A stretch of 45,867 nucleotides of DNA from Flavobacteriaceae bacterium (GTDB lineage: Bacteria > Bacteroidota > Bacteroidia > Flavobacteriales > Flavobacteriaceae), in the NCBI GenBank assembly GCA_030830005.1, contig JAURNV010000041.1, forward strand, positions 1-45,867, read 5' to 3'. The notes beneath the pieces are model-generated. The model saw only the letters and a list, made by a program, of their open reading frames with translations, did no database searches and had not been told where the DNA came from. This document shows, piece after piece, positions 1 to 6,788 of the stretch. The translations under genes and the position numbers were made by a program. Each line of letters starts with the position of its first letter. Within the stretch, counting starts at the first letter, position 1.

Positions 1-296
1 AAATATTCAATTTTATTTATTACAACTGACCTGTATATTTCACTTTGAGTTATTTCAACTCTATAATTGAATCCATAAGCCGAAAAGTCATCAAAATTTC
101 CGTTATAATAATTGAATTCTCCAGAACTAAGTTGAATTAAATTATTATAAATAGCATCTCGATAATTAATCTCCATTTGCAAAGAATCAATCGTGCTTTC
201 TTTTTGTAGGTTAGTAGAGTTATCTGTTTGACACTTTGCTACAAACAAACTAAAGAGAAAAACAAAAAGAGTTATATTTTTTAATGAATTTTTCAT
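1..296 (-). CDS. Partial lipoprotein-like secreted protein, cut by the window edge
   Basis: An ATG at 296-294 opens a frame that runs without a stop to base 1, about 98 codons, so the C-terminus lies outside the window. The protein begins MKNSLKNITLFVFLFSLFVA and then KCQTDNST: a basic start, a hydrophobic stretch of about 15 residues and a Cys at about residue 22. This looks like a signal peptide with a poor lipobox, since Lys at -1 is unusual. The mature part is polar and rich in Asn, Tyr and Ser. It lies 5 bases downstream of the 302-601 ORF on the same strand, so the two may be co-transcribed. I do not recognise the family. An immunity lipoprotein for a secreted toxin is only a guess from position. 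Confidence 0.55.
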   Translation of the reverse strand, partial: MKNSLKNITLFVFLFSLFVAKCQTDNSTNLQKESTIDSLQMEINYRDAIYNNLIQLSSGEFNYYNGNFDDFSAYGFNYRVEITQSEIYRSVVINKIEY

Positions 297-301
297 AATT
301 A

Positions 302-601
302 TTATTTAGGTAAATATAAATGATGATGTCCATCAGCGTAATTAAAAGGATAAAAGCCTCTTTGATATTTTAAACTCCCACCATAATTCTTTATAGCTTT
401 TTGTATCATCTTATAATTCATAGTTTTATCATTTAACTTTATTCTTAAGTCAACTGCTCTAGCACCGTTTGATTCAATATGCGCACTTGTTGGACTTGAA
501 TTTCTGATGAGGTTGTCATTTGTCGAAGAATAAATCTTCCCATCAGAGCCAATATATCTATCTCCACCTGTAACCTTGAATTCAAAGTTAGTGTGCCCCA
601 C
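302..601 (-). CDS. Small hypothetical protein, possibly a toxin-like tail
   Basis: A 99-residue frame with a GTG start at 601-599, ending in DGHHHLYLPK. The frame is open back to a TGA at 622-620, so the start is uncertain. It begins 5 bases after the stop of the 607-912 ORF but in another frame, which fits either translational coupling or a frameshift in one older gene. The His-rich C-terminus and compact polar composition resemble C-terminal domains of polymorphic (Rhs-type) toxins, but I recognise no family. No signal peptide or membrane segment is visible. It may be a gene fragment. Confidence 0.35.
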   Translation of the reverse strand: MGHTNFEFKVTGGDRYIGSDGKIYSSTNDNLIRNSSPTSAHIESNGARAVDLRIKLNDKTMNYKMIQKAIKNYGGSLKYQRGFYPFNYADGHHHLYLPK

Positions 602-606
602 TTCTT

Positions 607-912
607 CTACCAGAGAATATCAGTTTCAAAAAAAAATGGAGTTCTGTAAAAATAAACTTCAGAATCAATAACTGTGACTAAAGTTTCTAAATAATATTTC
701 CCCCAATTTTGTTTTATTAGTTCGGCATCCAAATTTCCTTCACTATTACGTTTTATCTTATTTGGGTCATAGAATGTCAAATAATAATATTCTTTATCTC
801 CTTCATAAGGTCCATAAACTTTGGTTACAATATTTTCATTCTGAAATAACTTGATAAAGCCCCCCCGCTGGCGCGAGGCTGTGTCTCGTGCTCTTTTTAG
901 AACTTTCTTCAT
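607..912 (-). CDS. Small hypothetical protein with repeat-encoded N-terminus
   Basis: A 101-residue frame from ATG 912 to TAG 609-607. Residues 7-18 (RARDTASRQRGG) are encoded by a REP-like palindrome at 860-891, so the N-terminus is either a repeat insertion into a gene or a chance reading of the repeat. The rest is rich in Tyr, Phe and Lys (YGPYEGDKEYYYLTFYDP) and looks protein-like, but I recognise no family. Residues before the stop (FFFETDIL) could be joined by a frameshift to LVEEVGHTNF just upstream of the next ORF. That would make 302-912 the decayed C-terminal part of a larger protein. Confidence 0.35.
   Translation of the reverse strand: MKKVLKRARDTASRQRGGFIKLFQNENIVTKVYGPYEGDKEYYYLTFYDPNKIKRNSEGNLDAELIKQNWGKYYLETLVTVIDSEVYFYRTPFFFETDILW
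860..891 (+). repeat. REP-like palindromic unit 1
   Basis: A G+C-rich block in an AT-rich region. It starts with a C-run and CGCTGGCGCG, followed by a stem GCGCGAGGC / GTCTCGTGC around a short TGT loop, with G:U pairs allowed. The same CCCCGCTGGCGCG head occurs inverted in unit 2 at 982-1012. Such head-plus-hairpin units resemble REP elements dispersed in Bacteroidota genomes. This one lies inside the 607-912 reading frame. Confidence 0.6.
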
Positions 913-981
913 GTGTGGTAGTTTTCATTTTTTGGTTTTATAATTTTGGGATATTAGTGGTTACTGTAATTTATTAAGATA

Positions 982-1012
982 GACACGCGTTGCAAACGCG
1001 CGCCAGCGGGGG
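982..1012 (-). repeat. REP-like palindromic unit 2, inverted
   Basis: Read on the minus strand this is CCCCCGCTGGCGCG followed by a stem GCGCGTT / AACGCGTG around TGC. It shares its head with unit 1 but has a different hairpin, and it points the opposite way about 90 bases on, as in paired REP (BIME-like) arrangements. The rest of 913-1132 is AT-rich, with no supported gene. Confidence 0.6.
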
Positions 1013-1107
1013 TTTGTTGTCCCTAACGTAACAAAAAAATGGCAGAAAAACAAATCTAACGCATTGATAATAAGCACAATAAAAATTTAAATAAGTCGAT
1101 AATAAAC

Positions 1108-1124
1108 ATGCTGAAAATCAGCAT
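1108..1124 (-). terminator. Hairpin after the glycosyltransferase gene
   Basis: A perfect 7-bp stem ATGCTGA / TCAGCAT with a 3-base loop lies 8 bases past the stop of the glycosyltransferase gene. On the minus strand it is followed by GTTTATTAT, a weak U-rich tract. It is a plausible intrinsic terminator of the 2529-1133 transcript. Confidence 0.45.
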
Positions 1125-1132
1125 AAAAGAAA

Positions 1133-2083
1133 CTATAACCGCAGCAAAACGCTAACCAAACGCAAAGGGTTTAGCGTCTGGTTTCGGGACTTAAGAGTGC
1201 TACGGAAACACCCTAAAACGTCATTGTAGGCGTTTGCTATGGCTCTTACGTGGTCAAACTTTCCTTGCAGCATAAAATATAGCGTTAGGGTAGTGTCAAA
1301 AGCAAGTCGGGCAACATATAGCCACAGTAAAGGAAGCAGGGTTATGTTTTTGGTATAGGTCAGCAATGAGTTTCGAATATTGTAAAATAATTTCTTAGGA
1401 TGTGAAGCCGAAAGACTTGCAGCCCCTTGATGAAACACTTCGTTAGTGCCCACTGCCCAAACTTGATGCCCAAGGCTTTGAGCACGTAAACACAAATCGA
1501 TTTCTTCAAAATGCATAAAAAACGACGCATCAAAACCGCCTACAGCATCAAACACCGACTTGCGCACAAAAAAACAGGCACCACTCGCCCAAGTAACACG
1601 CGCATTTTCATCATATTGCCCTGTGTCTTTTTCGCAGGCTTTGCCCATTCTGCCTCGGCAATAGGGCAGTCCCATGACATCCAAATAGCCTCCTGCAGCA
1701 CCAGCATACTCAAAATATTCGGGATTGTTTAGGTCTTTAATTTTAGGCTGCGCAATACCCACTTCGGGATACGTGGTAAAAAAGTCGAGTAGGGGGATTG
1801 TCCAGTTTGGGGTTACCTCAACATCTGAATTCAGTAGACAAAGCAACTCTGCGTCTATCTGTTGCACACCCCTGTTGTATCCAGCTGCATAGCCAAAATT
1901 ATGGTTTAGGGCAATGCGCTTTACCGTAGGAAAATCTTCTTTTAAAATATCGAGAGAAGCATCGGTTGAGCCGTTGTCGATGACATACACACGCGCATCG
2001 CCAGAATGAGCCAATACGGATGGTAAAAACCGCTTAAGTAAATCAGCACCGTTGTAATTCAGTATGGCAATGGCAAGATTCAT
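1133..2083 (-). CDS. Family 2 glycosyltransferase
   Basis: A 316-residue GT-A fold glycosyltransferase. It opens with the beta strand LAIAILNYNG, has the sugar-nucleotide motif DNGSTDAS at residues 36-43, the NHNFGYAAGYN segment and the metal-binding region LLNSDVEV near residue 84, then GACFFVRKSVFDAVGGFD and FFMHFEEIDLCLRAQ as in rhamnosyltransferase-like (WbbL/RfbF) members. It is expected to transfer a sugar from an NDP- or TDP-sugar to a surface glycan at the inner face of the membrane. A hydrophobic stretch near residues 245-270 may bind the membrane. The start overlaps the stop of the upstream HsdR_N-like gene by 4 bases (ATGA), so they are co-transcribed. The acceptor cannot be told from sequence. 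Confidence 0.9.
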   Translation of the reverse strand: MNLAIAILNYNGADLLKRFLPSVLAHSGDARVYVIDNGSTDASLDILKEDFPTVKRIALNHNFGYAAGYNRGVQQIDAELLCLLNSDVEVTPNWTIPLLDFFTTYPEVGIAQPKIKDLNNPEYFEYAGAAGGYLDVMGLPYCRGRMGKACEKDTGQYDENARVTWASGACFFVRKSVFDAVGGFDASFFMHFEEIDLCLRAQSLGHQVWAVGTNEVFHQGAASLSASHPKKLFYNIRNSLLTYTKNITLLPLLWLYVARLAFDTTLTLYFMLQGKFDHVRAIANAYNDVLGCFRSTLKSRNQTLNPLRLVSVLLRL

Positions 2084-2529
2084 AATTGTAAGGCGTTAAT
2101 TGGAAATTCAGGTAAAAATTGATAGGACTCGCTTACGTTATCTATTTGGCAATAAATATGTTGCAAGCCATTGGTGAGCATTAAAATATCGGCATGAAGC
2201 GCCAATTGGTACCGTGCAATTTGGTCAAAAGTTTCTTGCGAAATCGCCACTTCAGGCGCCTTACATTCTACCAATAAAGCTATTGTGGCATTCCTGCCCG
2301 CAATCACGATATCAAAGCGCTTTTTTTGCCCCATAATAGCAAATTGTTTTTCGACGCTTATACGGGTTTTAGAAATTCCTTTTTGCAATAAATCTTGAAT
2401 CACGTGTTGGCGTACCCACTCTTCTGGGGTAAGTACAACAAACTTTTTTCGAATCGGGTCAAAAATAAAGCGTTTGTTTTCGTTACTTTTGGTTTTAAAG
2501 TCAAAATGTGGAAATGCCAACTGCTGCAT
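2080..2529 (-). CDS. HsdR_N-like PD-(D/E)XK protein
   Basis: A 149-residue protein beginning at ATG 2529; a GTG two codons upstream is less likely. After FDPIRKKFVVLTPEEWVRQH it carries a nuclease-like core: D73 in RFDIVI and E88-x-K90 in LLVECKAPEV, followed by QETFDQIARYQ. This matches the stand-alone N-terminal domain of type I restriction R subunits, common as a small conserved protein in Bacteroidota, often beside holA. No helicase or methylase partner is present, so a restriction role is not implied, and the in vivo role is unknown. It is divergent from holA, with about 28 bases between the starts. Confidence 0.8.
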   Translation of the reverse strand: MQQLAFPHFDFKTKSNENKRFIFDPIRKKFVVLTPEEWVRQHVIQDLLQKGISKTRISVEKQFAIMGQKKRFDIVIAGRNATIALLVECKAPEVAISQETFDQIARYQLALHADILMLTNGLQHIYCQIDNVSESYQFLPEFPINALQL

Positions 2530-2557
2530 AACCACAAAAGTGCTAAATTATTTTTCA

Positions 2558-3559
2558 TTGGACGTATACGCATCGGTAAAGAGTGCCATTTTGCAGCGAA
2601 AATTTTCGCCAATCTATTTTTTGATGGGAGACGAGCCGTATTTTATTGATGAAATCAGTAATTTACTTATCGAAACCGTTCTTCCAGAAAAACAGCGCGA
2701 TTTTAACCAAACGATTTTGTACGGGAAGGATACAAGCATAGAGGAAGTTGTTTCAGTTTGTAAACGTTTCCCCATGATGGCGGAACATCAATTGGTGGTG
2801 GTACGCGAAGCACACGAGCTTAGCCGCTCAATAGAGCAACTTACTTCTTATGCCGAACAACCCCAATCCACAACTGTTTTGGTAGTATGTTTTAAAAACA
2901 AAAAACTAGATAAACGCAAGAAACTTGCTAAAGCACTTCAGAAAAGTGGAGCAGTTGTTGAGACAAAAAAACTGTACGATAACAAACTTCCCTCGTGGAT
3001 AGAAGAACGTGTACGTGCTTTAAGCCGTAACATCGATTACAAAGCAGTGGCGGTTTTGGCTGAAAGCGTAGGTGCCGATTTAGGCGCTTTGCACAACCAA
3101 CTTGAAAAGCTATGTGTTATTGTTGCCAAAGGCGAAACCATTACAGTTGACCATGTTGAGCAGCATGTGGGCATCAGTAAAGACTATAATACTTTTGAGC
3201 TACGCAAGGCCTTGGGTGCTGGCAATACGGCAAAAGCGTTTACCATTGCCCATTATTTTGGTCTTCACCCAAAACAACATTCCTTACTTGGAACGATTAA
3301 TAGTTTATATGCATTTTTCATGCAATTGCTCACATACCACGGATTGCCCTCAAAAAACCCAGATGCCGTGGCTAAAGCGCTGGGTGTTCATCCTTTTTTT
3401 GTGAAAGAAATTGAACAAGCTGCACGACGCTATCCCTTAAAATCCATTGTATCTATTTTGAATACCATAAAAAAAGCTGATTTGGCAGCAAAAGGGGTAG
3501 AAGCTGTACCCATCTCGGAAGGTGAAGCCCTACGGCAACTTATTGCTAAGTTAACTTAA
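2558..3559 (+). CDS. holA: DNA polymerase III subunit delta
   Basis: The clamp-loader delta subunit, which opens the beta sliding clamp during replication. The sequence has the HolA hallmarks: FSPIYFLMGDEPYFIDEI near the N-terminus, KRFPMMAEHQLVVVREA, VLVVCFKNKKLDKRKKL, the AAA+ lid region and the C-terminal collar-like domain (LLGTINSLYAFFMQLL). I chose the TTG at 2558, giving 333 residues starting (M)DVYASVKSAIL. This matches the family's usual N-terminus and avoids overlap with the divergent gene. The longer frame from 2474 adds 28 residues unlike any HolA (SLLLVLKSKCGNANC). Downstream is a repeat-rich interval. Confidence 0.9.
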   Translation: MDVYASVKSAILQRKFSPIYFLMGDEPYFIDEISNLLIETVLPEKQRDFNQTILYGKDTSIEEVVSVCKRFPMMAEHQLVVVREAHELSRSIEQLTSYAEQPQSTTVLVVCFKNKKLDKRKKLAKALQKSGAVVETKKLYDNKLPSWIEERVRALSRNIDYKAVAVLAESVGADLGALHNQLEKLCVIVAKGETITVDHVEQHVGISKDYNTFELRKALGAGNTAKAFTIAHYFGLHPKQHSLLGTINSLYAFFMQLLTYHGLPSKNPDAVAKALGVHPFFVKEIEQAARRYPLKSIVSILNTIKKADLAAKGVEAVPISEGEALRQLIAKLT

Positions 3560-3561
3560 CT

Positions 3562-3610
3562 GTTCTCGATACATTCAGGTGTGAACCCCTGAACACTCGA
3601 ACTTACAAGG
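3562..3610 (+). repeat. GIY-YIG-flanking repeat, type A, copy 1
   Basis: This unit begins GTTCTCGATACATTCAGG and ends TCGAACTTACAAG. An internal hairpin pairs TTCAGG with CCTGAA. Three more type A units follow the GIY-YIG gene at 4006-4140. Confidence 0.75.
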
Positions 3611-3636
3611 TCACAATAATGATAATTCATGGTGGT

Positions 3637-3685
3637 GTCACTTCGAGTGAATTTGTGCGGAACGCATAAATTTGTATCGAGAAGT
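3637..3685 (+). repeat. GIY-YIG-flanking repeat, type B, copy 1
   Basis: A long imperfect hairpin: GTCACTTCGAGTGAATTTGT and GCATAAATTTGTATCGAGAA pair around a GGAAC loop, ending in AGT. Its 3' edge (GTATCGAGAA) is the inverse of the type A start (TTCTCGATAC). Copy 2 is at 4171-4220 with the same GGAAC loop. Confidence 0.75.
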
Positions 3686-3709
3686 AAACATGTTTCTTAC
3701 CTTTAAAAA

Positions 3710-4006
3710 ATGAAGACCTATCATGTCTATATTTTGAAATGCGCAGATAACTCTTATTACACTGGTGTTACATCAGATTTGATTGGAAGAATTACAGCAC
3801 ATAAATCAGGCAAGCATAGGGAAAGTTATACGTATTCTAGAAGACCTGTTGAACTTGTGTTTTTTGCTGAATTTACGAACGTAGAATTGGCAATATCGAC
3901 TGAAAAACAGATTAAAAAATGGTCGAGTGCGAAAAAAGAAGCACTTATTGAAGGAAATTTTGATAGGCTGCCAAACTTAGCGAGGAAGAAGTTTAGGGAA
4001 AAGTAG
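3710..4006 (+). CDS. Stand-alone GIY-YIG nuclease domain protein
   Basis: A 98-residue protein consisting of one GIY-YIG (UvrC N-terminal/URI-like) domain: VYIL at residues 6-9, YYTG at 16-19, R27 in GRITAH, H31, and the metal-binding Glu in STEKQIKKWSSAKKEALI (E65). These are all the usual catalytic positions, so it should be an active single-strand DNA nicking or cleaving enzyme. No DNA-binding fusion is present. The gene sits alone between two arrays of palindromic repeats (A1-B1 on the left, A2-A3-A4-B2 on the right). The first base of unit A2 is the last base of its TAG stop. That intimate arrangement suggests gene and repeats move or are maintained together. Confidence 0.88.
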   Translation: MKTYHVYILKCADNSYYTGVTSDLIGRITAHKSGKHRESYTYSRRPVELVFFAEFTNVELAISTEKQIKKWSSAKKEALIEGNFDRLPNLARKKFREK

Positions 4007-4140
4007 TTCTCGATACAAAATTCTTTCAGAATTTCAATCGAACTGACAAGGTTCTCGATACATTCAGGTGTGAACCCCTTAACAATCGAACTGACAAGGT
4101 TCTCGATACATTCAGGTGTACCCCTAAACACGCTAACTAA
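4006..4140 (+). repeat. Tandem type A repeats, copies 2-4
   Basis: Three head-to-tail units starting at 4006, 4051 and 4099, each opening GTTCTCGATACA. Units 2 and 3 end ATCGAACTGACAAG; unit 4 is more degenerate. Unit 2 has a different inner hairpin (AAATTCT / AGAATTT, TTC loop) from units 1, 3 and 4 (TTCAGG-type). The ends are therefore conserved while the centre varies. The unit period is about 45-48 bases. The rest of 4221-4334 is AT-rich, with one fragment resembling the A boundary (CTGACAAGGTTTTCGAT at 4316-4332) and no gene. Confidence 0.75.
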
Positions 4141-4170
4141 CATGAGTTATATATAAAAAAGCAAAATGAT

Positions 4171-4220
4171 GTCACTTCGAGTTAATTTATGAGGAACGAA
4201 TAGATTGGTATCGAGAAGTG
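4171..4220 (+). repeat. GIY-YIG-flanking repeat, type B, copy 2
   Basis: GTCACTTCGAGTTAATTTAT, then a loop containing GGAAC, then ATTGGTATCGAGAAGTG. It matches copy 1 at the edges and loop, with a diverged stem. Together with copy 1 it brackets the GIY-YIG gene on the outer right side. Confidence 0.7.
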
Positions 4221-4334
4221 AAACGTTTCCCCGTCTCTTTTATAAAACAAATCCTAATCAGTAGGTTTCATATATAAATATATCATATTTTATAATAAAA
4301 GGCACGCGTCAAAGGCTGACAAGGTTTTCGATTA

Positions 4335-6743
4335 CTATAGTGCAGGAAACTGACTTGGTTTCGCTTCATGCATCATGGCGTAAACTGCCTCAACAATATC
4401 TTCCAAAGATGGTTTTGAAAAATAATCACCATCAGTTCCATAGGCAGGACGGTGGTCTTTTGCAGTTAAAAGCGAAGGTTTGCTATCAAGGTATTCGTAT
4501 AGATTTTGCTTCTCAAGTAATTGACTTAAAATATAGGCACTTCCGCCTCCTGGTACATCTTCATCAACGATTAATAAACGACTCGTTTTTTGCACACTTG
4601 CTCCGATTACTGCTGTGCTATCAAAAGGAATAAGTGACTGTACATCAATTACCTCAACACTGATTCCCATAGAAGCTAATTTTTTTGAAGCTGCTTCAAC
4701 CAAACGAAGTGTAGACCCATACGAGACCACTGTTATATCTGTACCTGTAGAAAGTTGCTCTGCAATACCAATTGGAACAGTGAAATCACCTAAATTTTGG
4801 GGTTGTTTTTCTTTTATTCTATACCCATTCAATGGTTCAATAACCAAAGCTGGATCTTGTCCTTGCAGTAGGGTGTTATACATCCCTGCTGCTTGTGTAA
4901 GGTTTCTAGGTACTAAAACGAACATACCCCGCAACAACGAAACCAAGCCTCCCATAGGAGAACCTGAGTGCCAAATTCCCTCAAGACGATGCCCACGGGT
5001 TCTTACAATTAAAGGCGCCGCTTGCTTTCCACGGGTGCGGTATCGTAGGGTTGCCAAATCATCACTTAAAATCTGCAATGCGTACAACACATAATCCAAA
5101 TATTGAATTTCTGCAATAGGACGTAGCCCACGGAATGCCATTCCAATTCCTTCACCAATGATAGTGGCCTCGCGAATACCCCGGTCAGCAACACGTTCCT
5201 CACCAAAAATTTCCTGAAGACCTTCTAAGCCTTGATTAACATCCCCAATTTTTCCACTGTCTTCACCAAAGACGAGTAGTTTTGGGTGTTTTTCAAGCAG
5301 TGCTTTAAAATTATCTCGCAGTACAACCCTGCCGTCTACTAGGGGGGATTGTTCACTGTATTTAGCAGGAGTTGATGTAACACGTAATGAAGAAGTACCC
5401 GATTCATTGTAGAGTGAGTCACTGTAAATGGTCTGGGTTTGTTTTTGTCTGTCTTTCCACCAGTTTGACAACGCCTTTCTTTCTTGTGAATTGGCATTTT
5501 TTGTACTCCAAAGCACTCCGCGTACAGTACTGTAAATAAACTTACGGTAGTTGATATTGTTTTTTGATAATGACGTAATTGCTTCACTCAGCACATTATT
5601 TGTTGCATCGTTATTAGCAAGTTCTTGAAGTAAATGTAATGCCTCTTTGCGTTCATTCTCAATAGGCGCTAAATAGGCTTTCCATGTTGCTAGCCTTGCG
5701 TCTTTGGCCTCCTGAGCTGCTTTTTCGGTAAGAATAGTCAGTTCTGCTTCTGTTGCAATTTTTTGAGAAATAATCCAATCTCTAAAGGTAGCATTGCAAT
5801 CAAATTTCTTTTCCCAAGCAAGACGCTCATCAGATTTGTAGCGTTCATGTGATCCCGAAGTAGAGTGTCCAAGTGGTTGTGTCAATTCAGTCACATGTAC
5901 CAATACCGGTACATGTTCTGTGCGTGCCAATTCGCCAGCTCGTGTATAAGCATCAATCAGCGATGCGTAATTCCAGCCTTTAACTTCTATGATTTCAATC
6001 CCTTTATGGGTGCCATTACGCTGCATGCCCATTAGCGCTTTTGAAATACTTTCTTTAACGGTTTGATGTGAGTTATCTACCGAAATGCCGTAGCCATCAT
6101 CCCAAACGCTAATAACCAAAGGCACTTGCAATACCCCAGCGGCATTCAGGGTTTCAAAAAACAATCCCTCACTTGTACTCGCATTACCAATGGTTCCCCA
6201 TGCCACCTCATTTCCAGAATTAGTAAGATTTTTATCTGTCATTCCCTCAATCTTTCTAAATAATTTTGAAGCATGGGCTAATCCTAGTAAACGCGGCATT
6301 TGTGCAGCGGTACATGAAACATCTGAAAAAGCATTTTTGGTGTTTACAAGGGGGAGTAGATTTCCTTCAGCATCAAGGGTATCCGTATTAAAATGTCCTA
6401 CCATCTGTCTTCCTGATGACATCGGCTCGGCTACAGGATCGGCATGACCATAAACACTTGCAAAAATATGTTGCGGTTTTAATGCCCCAATTGCCATCAT
6501 GAACGTTTGATCGCGGTAATACCCCGAGCGATAATCACCGTTTTGGAACACCTTAGCCATAGCAATTTGGGCAAGTTCTTTTCCATCACCAAAGATGCCA
6601 AACTTCCCTTTTCCAGAAAGGACTTCTTTTCTGCCAAGAATACTTACCGCTCTGCTCAACGAGGCAATAAAGAAATCGTTGAGGATGTCATTTTTAAAAT
6701 CTTCGAAGGTTCCCTTCGATGAGGCAAGGTTTACGCTTTTCAT
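4335..6743 (-). CDS. Fused E1 alpha/beta of a 2-oxoacid dehydrogenase complex
   Basis: An 802-residue ThDP-dependent decarboxylase joining the alpha domain (about residues 20-330) to the beta domain (about 465-790), as is common in Bacteroidota branched-chain-type E1 enzymes. The alpha part has YRSGYYRDQT, the ThDP-loop region GTIGNASTSEG (183-193) and VWDDGYGIS (214-222). The beta part has VFGEDSG, IGEGIGMAFRGLRPIAEIQY and the C-terminal transketolase domain VISYGSTL-like VVSYGSTL. It should decarboxylate a branched-chain 2-oxo acid (or pyruvate) and hand the acyl group to an E2 encoded elsewhere. I chose ATG 6743, not 6779, because a TAAATTTG promoter element lies between them and the extra 12 residues are atypical. 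The usual GDG..NN ThDP motif reads GNA..DD here. Confidence 0.88.
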   Translation of the reverse strand: MKSVNLASSKGTFEDFKNDILNDFFIASLSRAVSILGRKEVLSGKGKFGIFGDGKELAQIAMAKVFQNGDYRSGYYRDQTFMMAIGALKPQHIFASVYGHADPVAEPMSSGRQMVGHFNTDTLDAEGNLLPLVNTKNAFSDVSCTAAQMPRLLGLAHASKLFRKIEGMTDKNLTNSGNEVAWGTIGNASTSEGLFFETLNAAGVLQVPLVISVWDDGYGISVDNSHQTVKESISKALMGMQRNGTHKGIEIIEVKGWNYASLIDAYTRAGELARTEHVPVLVHVTELTQPLGHSTSGSHERYKSDERLAWEKKFDCNATFRDWIISQKIATEAELTILTEKAAQEAKDARLATWKAYLAPIENERKEALHLLQELANNDATNNVLSEAITSLSKNNINYRKFIYSTVRGVLWSTKNANSQERKALSNWWKDRQKQTQTIYSDSLYNESGTSSLRVTSTPAKYSEQSPLVDGRVVLRDNFKALLEKHPKLLVFGEDSGKIGDVNQGLEGLQEIFGEERVADRGIREATIIGEGIGMAFRGLRPIAEIQYLDYVLYALQILSDDLATLRYRTRGKQAAPLIVRTRGHRLEGIWHSGSPMGGLVSLLRGMFVLVPRNLTQAAGMYNTLLQGQDPALVIEPLNGYRIKEKQPQNLGDFTVPIGIAEQLSTGTDITVVSYGSTLRLVEAASKKLASMGISVEVIDVQSLIPFDSTAVIGASVQKTSRLLIVDEDVPGGGSAYILSQLLEKQNLYEYLDSKPSLLTAKDHRPAYGTDGDYFSKPSLEDIVEAVYAMMHEAKPSQFPAL

Positions 6744-6752
6744 AAAACAGTG

Positions 6753-6760
6753 CAAATTTA
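6753..6760 (-). promoter_or_regulatory. Bacteroidota -7 promoter element for the E1 gene
   Basis: The minus strand reads TAAATTTG, an exact TAnnTTTG, ending 9 bases before the ATG at 6743. No clear -33 TTG was found at the expected spacing. It decides the start codon of the E1 gene. Confidence 0.55.
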
Positions 6761-6788
6761 CGAAAAATGCCTGGTTCATACATTTTTG

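Noticed and set aside
2080-2529. Type I restriction system
   Set aside because: Only an HsdR_N-like domain is present; no helicase, HsdM or HsdS nearby.
2474-2557. N-terminal extension of holA
   Set aside because: It overlaps the divergent gene's start and is unlike HolA N-termini; TTG 2558 fits the family.
3562-4220. CRISPR-like array
   Set aside because: Units are palindromic, adjoin without unique spacers of constant length, and no cas genes are present.
4615-5094. 159-residue plus-strand ORF inside the E1 gene
   Set aside because: Antisense to a conserved enzyme domain; Cys/Pro-rich shadow composition.
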